From: Argopecten irradians
Taxonomy: Eukaryota > Mollusca > Bivalvia > Pectinida > Pectinidae
DNA: 64,000 nt
Direction: 5' to 3'
Assembly: GCF_041381155.1 (NCBI RefSeq)
Contig: NC_091142.1
Span: 6,699,778 to 6,763,777 of the forward strand
Under the pieces are notes generated by a model, which saw only the letters and a list, made by a program, of their open reading frames with translations, did no database searches and was not told the origin of the DNA. Shown in pieces: positions 52,501 through 60,000 of the stretch. Position numbers and translations under genes: made by a program. The first letter of the stretch is position 1; the number at the start of each line of letters is the position of its first letter.

Positions 52501-55500
52501 ATCATCTTTGAGCATAATTCCACCACCAATAGATGAATTAGTTCCATTTAAACATACATACAAGCCCCAGAAATTATCGAGTATGAAAATCAGTGATGTA
52601 CTGTAGTATGAAGAATTTACCTGAAAACCACCACCCATGTTCTTCATAACAGGCGCTGAAAAGTTTTTAAACTTGATGTCCTCATTGGACCACATTCTAG
52701 ACACGTCTTTATGTGACAAGTTAGTCTTTATATTGGCAATATTGGTCCCGGCTGTCGCCACATTTGTTCCACTGGAATTGACGATAATATTGTTCTTTGT
52801 TAAGGACAAACCACTGTTGACACTATGGGACACCTGTATGGTGCCAGATGTCTTTGGAATGAGCAGAGATTCCCCAGTACTCCGCTGCAGTAACGACACT
52901 GCATTCTGTAGTGTCCTGGCTGGACCAGCCTGACTGACAATCTGAATCGGTGAATTAGCATGCTGTAGCTGTGGAGAGAATGGGCGCTGATGAATTTGTG
53001 TCGCCACTCCTGTATGGTTTCCCTGGACTAGTTCTGCGATATTAGGAGCACTCTGAACAGTGGCAAGGCTGTGCCCACCTACAGTTCCAATGTTAGACCC
53101 ACCAGCTCCTGGTACGGCTCTTTTGATTATGATTTTTTTGCCTGCAAAGGATCCCCCAGCCAGGCTTCCCAAAGTAATTGCCCCGCTATTTTGGGGAATT
53201 TTAAGTTGGCCCTGTGCTCCGCCAACTCTTGTAATTTTGATGATGCGAGGAGTTGTGTTTCCTGAGGTAGCACTTGCTGCTTGCTGTATACTTATAGGAA
53301 TGGAATTAGCCACAGAGCTCTGAATACTTGATTTCGGTATCCGAATCATCGCTGGGGAGGATGCTGATCGACCCAGTGTAGATTGTAATGCCACCTTCTG
53401 ATGAACATTTCCAATCTGAAAATAGAGAAGCATGAATATTAATCAAAATAACTTCTTTCAAATTGATTTACATTTTGCAATATCATTAAAGACCATGGAT
53501 ATAATTTATTTACTTGTTCATTGATATGGTTTTTTCATTCTATTTAAAAAAACATGAGTAATTTATGGACATACCATGTGTTTTTATATCTGTAACTGCC
53601 GAATACTAAGTAAAGGTGGTTGAGTTGTTTGTCTTAGGGTAAAGTTGACTTTAGAGGGGGGAGGGGGGGGTCAATACAGTCTGGAGATAGTAGGGATAAC
53701 CTATAGCCCCTGGGGAGTGTGTGTGTAGGGAGGGTCAGAAATTTGTTACTATGGCCCCTGGGGAATGTGTGAAGGGAGGAGTCAGAGATTCGTAACTACT
53801 TACCTGATTAGGCTGGGTCCCAACAGTAGAAATAACCTGTACTCCCTGGGGGTTTGTGTGTGTAGGGAGGGAGTCATAGATTTGTTACTACGGCCCCTGA
53901 GGAGTGTGTAGGGAGGGGTCAGAGATTTGTTCCTATGGCCCTTGGGGAGTGTGTGTAGGGAGAGGGTCAGAGATTAAATACTATGGCCCCTGGGGAGTGT
54001 GTGTAGGGAGGAGGAGATTTGTTACTATGGCCCCTGGGGAGTGTGTTTAGGAAGGGGATCAGAGATTTGTTTCTATTGCCCCTGGGGAGTGTTTGTAGGG
54101 AGGGGGTCAGAGATTTGTTACTATGGCCTCTGGGGAGTGTGAGTAGGGAGGGGGGTCATAGATTTGTTTCTATGGCCCCTGGGGAGTGTGTGTAGGGAGG
54201 GGTCAGAAATTTGTTACTATGGCCCCTGGGGAGTGTGTGTGTAGGAAGGGGGTCTGAGATTTGTTACTACTTACCTGATTAGGGAGGGTCCCAACAGTAG
54301 GGATAACCTGTGATGTAGATGCCAGTTGTTTTAATGCATGAGAGAACACTGCTGACTGGCCCACTTGGGGCTGAGAAATGACGTTCCCATTCCATGTCAC
54401 TGGAGCAGCGACTGGTTGATGCTGGAGAAAGAAATGCATGATTTTTTTTATTGATTTAATAGATCTATGTTTAACTACCCTTAGTTTTCGTAAGTAATAT
54501 TGGTAACTTTTGAAGGACATCAGTTTTTTCTGTATCCACTAACATATTTGCAAACCGGTTCCTAATTATATAATTACCCATACCAGAATGAATCAGACTT
54601 ATTAATATAGAATCTATTTTCTGAAAGTTCATTGGTATTATTACCACCATAGTTGTCCAAGATATTTGTTTGGTTTTAAATGATTTTGATACAATATGCA
54701 ATTTGGTTGATCTGTGTACCTTTTGATTGATGAACTAAAAGGCCGCCAGATTATAAAAACGACCTTACGCTATAAATTATTGCATAATGCCTTGTATCAA
54801 TATAAATTTCAATATCTTTTAACCCTTGCCTTTGGGACTTCTTGATAGGCTACATTATTGATGGGTTCTTCTGCAACAGGTTCATCAAAGTCATCAAAGT
54901 CTCCCAAGATTCCAGATTCATCTAACGCTGCTGATAAGATGTCAGTGAAGGAATTCTGAAATTCGAGTTGAAAATGTTATTTCATCATAAAGAAGAGTTT
55001 ACTGTGAATTGCAAAATATATATTGAAAATAAAGAAACAGACTTGGCAAGACCTATTAGTAAATAGGGACTGGGATCATGATTTTTTTAATAACTCTGCC
55101 ACTGGTAAAAAACAAGTTGCTTTTTTGGTCCTTCAGCACAAGATTATAATAAAACAAGTTAATTCATTTCAATGTCATCCATTTGATCAATTCAAATAGT
55201 ATCTTTTGTAGAACAGTTCTGTAGCGGATTATCCTTGGTGACCAGTTTTATGTATAAACTCAAGCGATAAAATCTCGCTAAGGTGTCTCTTACACTATTT
55301 AATTATGAATGCATGTGTTTGATTGGCCTCCTGTTACACACGGCTTGTATGTCTGAACAGAAATAAAGTGACGGAAAACATTTTGGTGATATCCCTAATG
55401 AAAGGTGTACAAACAATTTCGTAAACTTAAAAAAACAGCGCCAGTTTATAAAAAAAAAATCAGTGATATAATACAACTTTCATATACATAAGCATAGCTT

Positions 55501-55949
55501 CAAGTCAACCTAGTATAGTTGGTAGCAGAGAATAGATTACTCTGATATCAATACCTCAGCATACGGCATGGCCGGTGTCCTTCAATTATTTTTTTCTAAT
55601 GAAATATTGGTAGAGTACTGTTGTAATTGTGGTCTTGTCTGAATACAGCAACTCTCAAAAACTGAATAATCGTGCAAACCAAACAATTTATGCCCTAAGC
55701 TGTTTTTATATTGACATGACATCATGTCTTGATTGCGAAATCATGATGATACATCGACGCAAATGTGTTCTACGCTGACGAAATAGAAACAAGGAAGAAG
55801 CACATGGGTACAATTACAAAATCATATTTAACATGTAAAGGGTAGGAAAATGATATATTTTTGTTAATGATTGGATATGTGGTGTATTTTATTATAATTG
55901 AAACGAAATTTCAAAGACCAAAACGCCTTACATTCGCTTCATTGGCCAT
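33909..55949 (-). CDS. SBNO: Strawberry notch homologue, 31 coding exons
   Basis: Nuclear transcriptional regulator with a DExD/H-helicase-like ATPase core; fly strawberry notch acts in Notch and EGFR signalling. Exons (high to low): 55949-55932, 54955-54824, 54421-54275, 53415-52621, 52111-51997, 51597-51388, 50973-50889, 50262-50172, 49890-49729, 49180-49045, 48547-48442, 48210-48057, 46904-46722, 46302-46205, 45222-45071, 44485-44288, 44037-43822, 43096-42954, 42078-41950, 41521-41386, 40868-40756, 39948-39877, 39588-39489, 38590-38516, 37547-37401, 36927-36833, 36639-36547, 36064-35918, 35272-35196, 34394-34198, 34045-33909. All have GT..AG borders, and the 4659 nt sum to 1553 codons in one frame (1552 aa; human SBNO1 is about 1393). 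Order: acidic start [20 protein letters not shown], long Ser/Gly/Asn linker, Walker [10 protein letters not shown] (about 475), DECH (589-592), acidic and Lys-rich linker (862-999), helicase C with [11 protein letters not shown] (about 1134-1143), and conserved C-terminal domain. No break was seen. The start is chosen because the short first exon reads in phase into a conserved second exon. Confidence 0.96.
34450..34814 (-). mobile_element. TTAA-flanked MITE family 1, copy 4
   Basis: Reverse-oriented copy in the SBNO intron between exons 29 and 30, with ends AGATGCTCCACCGCCGACAG and GTCAGCAGTGGAGCATCT, flanked by TTAA. Confidence 0.85.
37190..37365 (+). mobile_element. SINE fragment (mollusc core type)
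   Basis: A box-B-like GTTTGAATCC is followed by the words GGACAGTTGCCAGGTACT, TCTGGCTTTCCTCCACCAAC and AAACCTGGCATATCC..ATGGCTGTTAATAAG, which recur in bivalve tRNA-derived SINEs. A copy of the same 3' part lies on the other strand at 46545-46662. It is inside an SBNO intron. Confidence 0.6.
37613..37883 (-). mobile_element. Mini-palindrome family 3 with internal 36-bp array
   Basis: The outer parts match 43569-43660 (ACTCATTCACCCCTGGAGAA at the left, CATTATCAAATTTCAGGGGT at the right, TTAA on both sides). Inside, a 36-bp unit (CTCCAACCCATCCACCCCTG + GAGAAACATTTAGA + CT) is repeated about six times at 37630-37832. The element is 270 bp, against about 90-100 bp for its relatives. It lies in the SBNO intron between exons 24 and 25. 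The repeat is open in all six frames and encodes nothing likely. Confidence 0.8.
39489..43096 (-). CDS. SBNO: SBNO exons 18-23: helicase C-like lobe
   Basis: Includes [80 protein letters not shown] and [20 protein letters not shown]. The arginine-finger region [10 protein letters not shown] spans the exon 20/21 border. Close to vertebrate SBNO1 throughout, as expected for a gene under strong constraint. Confidence 0.95.
40057..40219 (+). mobile_element. Short Helitron-like element
   Basis: Starts AACAAGAGCTGTTGGAGAAC (with the hairpin GCTGTTggagAACAGC) and ends with a hairpin CCTATTC/GAATAGG followed by CGAGCTAAAA. A 3' hairpin shortly before a CTRR-type end is the hallmark of Helitron-like elements. 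It is about 160 bp, non-coding, in an SBNO intron. Compare 42247-42573 and 61506-62535. Confidence 0.55.
40254..40444 (+). mobile_element. GGGACTAAT inverted-repeat element, copy 1
   Basis: Ends GGGACTAATTC and ATTAGTTCC are inverted. The interior (for example AAAGATGATATCC, TTACAAAGAGTTACATTC, CATCATGTGGTAC-like words) matches 52378-52549 on the other strand. It is about 190 bp, non-coding. Confidence 0.65.
41157..41392 (-). repeat. Tandem duplication copying the exon 20 splice donor
   Basis: Two units of about 110-125 bp, each ending AAGGTTTATGGAA..AGTACCTACCAAACT. In the exon-side unit this is the border of SBNO exon 20 (CAGTTTG|GTAGGTACTTCC on the minus strand). The second unit places a near copy, AGTTTG|GTAGGTACTTTC, inside the intron at about 41264-41283. 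This yields a second donor-like site downstream of the true one. Confidence 0.75.
42247..42573 (+). mobile_element. Helitron-like element with GGCCC hairpins
   Basis: Starts AACAGGAGGCCCAGAGGGCC and continues TGTAGCGCTCACCTGG. It ends with GGCCCTTCGGGCC and then AGGTGAGCTAA. Both ends carry a GC-rich hairpin, and CTCACCTGG/CCAGGTGAG are inverted. It is about 325 bp, non-coding, in the SBNO intron between exons 18 and 19. This sequence type is frequent in bivalve genomes and transcripts. Confidence 0.65.
43569..43660 (-). mobile_element. TTAA-flanked mini-palindrome family 3, copy 3
   Basis: About 90 bp: AACTAATTCACCCCTGAAGG at the left, TTTCAGGGATAAATGAGTTA at the right, with TTAA preserved on the right only. 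The interior AGACTAGAACAGTCCATTAT matches the other copies. It contains just one copy of the segment that is amplified at 37.6 kb. Confidence 0.75.
44590..44830. repeat. CT-rich degenerate minisatellite
   Basis: Loose repetition of 'TTTCT(TT)CTATCCTACCTTTT' in the SBNO intron between exons 15 and 16. Units are 25-40 bp and poorly kept. It is non-coding. Confidence 0.6.
45572..46101. mobile_element. 530-bp MITE with about 38-bp terminal inverted repeats
   Basis: The left end TTAGGCCAAACAAAATTAAT then TGTTAGTTTCTCAGGC is mirrored at the right by GCCTGAGAAACTAA..AATTAATTTTTTTTGGCCTTAG. The interior has GC-rich patches (GTGCGGGCGGCGGGAA, GGTGCGGGGGGTAAATG), unlike the AT-rich surroundings. It is non-coding and lies in the SBNO intron between exons 14 and 15. 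The superfamily is unknown. Confidence 0.75.
46545..46662 (-). mobile_element. SINE 3' fragment (same family as 37.2 kb)
   Basis: The reverse complement reads ..TTCTCCAGGTACTCTGGCTT then TCCTCTATTAACAAACCTGC and GACCCTGGCTGTTAGTAGGA. It matches the core and tail of the SINE at 37190-37365. The tRNA-like head is missing. Confidence 0.6.
47323..47355. repeat. GC-rich perfect hairpin in an SBNO intron
   Basis: Arms GTACCCGGCC and GGCCGGGTAC are separated by 13 bp, in otherwise AT-rich intron sequence. It may be the centre of a decayed short inverted-repeat element. Confidence 0.5.
48442..50973 (-). CDS. SBNO: SBNO exons 7-11: ATPase core, first lobe
   Basis: These five exons carry the N-terminal lobe of the SF2-like ATPase. 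They are [20 protein letters not shown] (nucleotide-binding loop), [59 protein letters not shown] (DEAD-box position) and [20 protein letters not shown] (SAT motif). All motifs of the family are present and intact. Confidence 0.95.
52378..52549 (-). mobile_element. GGGACTAAT inverted-repeat element, copy 2
   Basis: Opposite-strand relative of 40254-40444 with ends GGGACTAATTCATA and GATGAATTAGTTCC. It lies just inside the intron after SBNO exon 4. The open frame that seems to extend exon 4 past its donor reads into this element and is not coding. Confidence 0.6.
52621..53415 (-). CDS. SBNO: SBNO exon 4: long low-complexity linker
   Basis: A single 795-nt exon encodes residues 100-364, rich in Ser, Gly, Asn, Ile and Gln (for example [18 protein letters not shown] and [20 protein letters not shown]). 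It ends with ..[20 protein letters not shown], which resembles the vertebrate RIWINDMKMRSFSP block just before the acidic HAETYAEYMP segment. It is much larger than any other exon of the gene and accounts for most of the extra length over human SBNO1. It is probably intrinsically disordered. Confidence 0.9.
53650..54270 (-). repeat. 46-50 bp intronic minisatellite seeded by an exon edge
   Basis: About eleven units (GGCCCCTGGGGAGTGTGTGT, then AGGGAGGGGTCAGAGATTTG and TTACTAT) run right up to the donor of SBNO exon 3. Within the array, at about 53805-53850, the last 36-37 nt of exon 3 reappear with the donor (minus strand CTACTGTTGGGACCCAGCCT then AATCAG|GTAAGTAG). A weaker trace (GGTTATCCCTACT) is at about 53690. 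So the array seems to have grown from the exon 3/intron 3 border. Confidence 0.85.
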
Positions 55950-56240
55950 CACTTGAGACTCGCGGCCGCACAGCTTTTCATTGCTGATTTACTCCACCAT
56001 ACTCTTCATTACCCAGAGTTCCGTAGTGTGTGACGTCAAAATAAAAAAATCTATTATTTGAAATGATATCTATCTTTTAGTTATTTACACCAATTTTAAG
56101 AATTGTATAATAGAAAATCAAATTACGAAGTTTATTTACTTAATGAATATGTAAATAATAATCTCACTGCTTCGAAATAATGCGAGATGTGAGATTGACC
56201 AATCAGAGGACGTAAACAACCAGACGAAATTTTGTTCAAG
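55950..56240. promoter_or_regulatory. Shared SBNO/KMT5A promoter region
   Basis: The space between the SBNO start codon (55949) and the KMT5A first exon (ending at donor CTTCAG|GTATTA, 56284) is about 0.3 kb. It holds a TGACGTCA palindrome (56031-56038, CREB/ATF-type), a CCAATCAG word (56199-56206, NF-Y-type) and a short GC-rich patch GCGGCCGC near 55962. No TATA box is evident for either side, as is usual for divergent housekeeping promoters. The exact transcription starts are unknown. Confidence 0.6.
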
Positions 56241-57022
56241 AAATTTTCAACACGAATTCGCGGGGGACGAAAGCTCATCTTCAGGTATTATTTTTTGTAA
56301 ACTGACACTAAGAGAGGAGCCATTGATATCATCTATGATGTAGGCCTATTTCTCTGTTTACCTTGCTAGTTTCATTTAAATAGTTAAATGAAACCACACT
56401 GCCTGCTAAATATCAATCTGTTGCCGGTAAGCACCAACAAGTTGACAAGGCCTGAACATCCATATTCGAAAATATTGTTGTTTGATGAACACTGGTGATC
56501 GCTGACTGATAACCTTTTCATTATCAATTCGTACGACATTGTTATTGTAAAACTGTTTTTCCAGAGGAAACTTTATGCCTTATTTCCGCTATCCATTGTT
56601 GTCCAACTTTAGTTAAGATTTATCATATGAGAGTGATCTCCCTTGGTCTACAAAAGTGTTAAAGCAATCAAAACATTAGGTCAGGTTTAATTGTTAGCAA
56701 AATAACGACAAATATTAAAATCATTGGTCACTGTTGGCTAACCAGTGCCCTCAAATGTTATTTTAACATTTTCATGTGCGGTTGCAACAGTACCTATCTA
56801 TAATATTTATTTGTAACAAGATAGATGAATGTCCATTGGTATAACAGTACTGCCGCACTAAAACACAAATGCTCAGGTACAATGATGCCTGTGCATGCAG
56901 CTACGATGAAATTGTTTGTTACACAAATTTCTGGCTTTTGTCGCAAGAATTTAATTGGGAATGATTTGTATGCATTTACAAACTTTAATAAAAAAATTGT
57001 TATGTCAATATTTGCAGGGAAT

Positions 57023-60000
57023 ATGGCTGATCATATTAAAGAGGAAACTCCAAATTCATCACCAGTAGCATCAAGGATCACAGATTACTTTCCTCCAAGT
57101 CCTCGACCCAATAAAGAAAAACTCAAAGGTAGGCAAGTCGTATGTTGTCATCAACAATATCTGGATAACTTTGATTTATTGACTGACAATGACTGTATAA
57201 CTGCTGACGCAATAAATATAATACCTTGATTGGATGCAGTTGATCACTACAGTAATATTTTGACAGTAACAGCCATATACTGACAGGCATCATTCCCGCG
57301 ACCTGTATGTCACCTGCCAGCACTGTAGGTATAAATCACTTGCACCGGGATGCAAGTTATCGAGACTGTAGCGATAGTATGCTGATTTATAACATATATC
57401 TAGTGATCAACTGTAACTGTTCAAGGTATTATTGCATAGGTGAATACATTGTTATTACTGATTTGGGAGTGAAGATTTGATTTAATGTCTTTGTTCCTTG
57501 AGTGTCCTTAACTGTGCACATGAAATGACTTTGTTGAAAATGAAATGCTGGAAATCAACAAAATAATACAATCTAAAACTAAAATCTAAAGATAAAATTT
57601 ATGACATTTACTCTGGTGTCCCAGCTAAAAGATAATAGTAAACATTTTTCCCTGACAGTGTTTTGATTTTAACATTGGATACACATATTAATTAAAAAAT
57701 CGAATCATGTTTGATCATTGATTCCAGGAGTTGATAAAATAAAGAAAGAAGACAAACAGAATGAGATACCTAATGGCATACTTACCCCTGATGCTTCTCC
57801 AGCTAAAGAGGACAGGATTAATATAAAGGAGGAGAAAAGTGACTCTGACAGCCAATCCAGTGTAGACCTTCCTTCTAAGCAGGTTTGTCAAGATCACACA
57901 AAATCAAAAGTGACTTAAAGATGCTCCACCGCTGACAAATGCTATTTTTTCACTATAAAAAACAGGAGCAGACGATTTAGTATTTTTATTCAGTTACAAA
58001 AGTTACTTACTTTACACCATTACCACCATTGAAAAGTTTGAGCTTCTAATTTTACTTCAAGCTAAAAATATGGAAAATAATTAATTGCATCCCGAAAAAA
58101 TTCCGTGACACTATATCCTATATGGAATGAAGTACTGATTGCGCATGTACCAAAGGCGAAATAAATTATTTTATATTATTTTTTGTGTTAATTAGGCATA
58201 TATATACATGATTAAACAACAATTATTGTTCAAATGATTAACATCATTTATGCTCTGTCGACGGTGGAGCATCTTTAATAAACTGTATTTCCTTTATGGC
58301 CCCTCCAAAATTGTCAATGTCCAGAATTCATCTAGAAATAATGGACCTTACATTATTTCAGGCAAAATTCTCCCTGCAGGGTCCATCATATATATTTCTT
58401 CCTGCTTTATTCACTTCTTTTTCGTTGCGAAGCATTATCATAATGAGTTTATCATTTTGATTTACATTTGCCCAAATAATCTTTCAGATTTTACTAGAAA
58501 ATGGAACTGGAGTGAAATCAGAAAAAGGAAAGAAGAGCAAAAAAGTGTCAGATTCTACCACAACCAGTGACACCTCACAGTCTAGAAAAGGCAGGAAAAA
58601 AACTTCCAAAAAGTAAGTATTTCTTCAATTTTAAATTAGCTCTAAAATGAACCTAAAAGAGAATATATTTTGAATAAGAATTCACTGCCCCCATTTAAAT
58701 ATATATATTTATCCTGTTTATCTTCTGTCAAAGCGAAAAATAATGTATATCTCTTAGGATCTACTCAAAGCCAGACAGAGTTTTAGTGTTGGGTGTTGCA
58801 CGTTCTCAATTCTCCAGGGGTTACTATCACTGTCATTATATTCACCCCTATAATATTTTAAAGGAAATCTCAAGGTGGATATGACAGTGATAGTAACCCC
58901 TAGGCCTAGATTGTTGCTATACATTTCTATATAAATGATATATAGTGGACAAAATCGGATTTGTTTTAGAGTTTTGTATTTGTATTCCAGAAATTCTGAA
59001 CCAGACCAACTGAACAACTCACTAGTCACAGATTACTTCCCCATCCGTAGGAGGCAGTAGGCGATGCAAATCTGAACTTGAGGTACAGTTAACCCACTAT
59101 CATTAAAATAAGGGCTTTTAAAATTGTCTTTCGTCTCATTGTCTGTCTGTCATAAACCCTGTCATAAACCTTGTTTATGGTTATTGATTTTTTAAGAAAA
59201 TTTTGAAATGGTATTTCTGAAAATTCATTGTATGTTTCTCTTTTAAAACATCCATCTTTTGACTAAAATCTAGATCTTTCAAGATCCGTTTTGAAACATA
59301 AATACAACATAATCTTAGACATTAATATTATTTTTGAATACCATTCGCTTTGTCTGCCTGTCATATAAGTAGTACTTGATAATAACATTTCTGAATGACT
59401 CAGAACATTACTTTATTAAAATCAAGTTATAACAAAATGATACGGTCCAGTGATCCTGTGATAATCCTGATACCAAAAGTCCAGAAAGAGGTGGTAACCT
59501 CGCAATCCAGACAGAAATGTCAGGGAGCAGATTTGATTATATAATAGTGTTGGGAATCAATTGCAATTTTATGATCGATCGTCAGTTGTGTGTAATCAAT
59601 TGATGATTGATTTAAATCAATCATTTTTTTTTTTTTTGCCACTGATGACCGTGTACGTTTTCCAGGAAAATCGTACAAACTTTCTTATTCACACATCGCT
59701 TATGTTTTCACAAATAAAATCATACTCATCTGAATGTTTATGTAACCCTGGTCAATACTATCCACAATATACCGCTCGGCAAGAGAGAACTTCTCTTTAG
59801 CTCAATCAGTTGAGCATCAGACTAGTAGGTCCAGAGTTCGATCCCTGGCAGAGGCAGGTCTTAAATTTATTGTAAATCCTGCAACCTGTTACATTTACAT
59901 TACTCCAGTACTTATATGTATGCGCTCTTTAATTGGTTTTAGACGCTTAATATTTGAAATGATGTGAACGAAAACACACACAAGCGATTGATTAGGACAG

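Noticed and set aside
52387-52620. Extension of SBNO exon 4 past its donor
   Set aside because: The extra sequence is a GGGACTAAT inverted-repeat element, and the donor at 52620 joins in phase to exon 5.
59795-59862. Functional tRNA gene
   Set aside because: Box A and B words are present, but the T and acceptor stems do not pair well.
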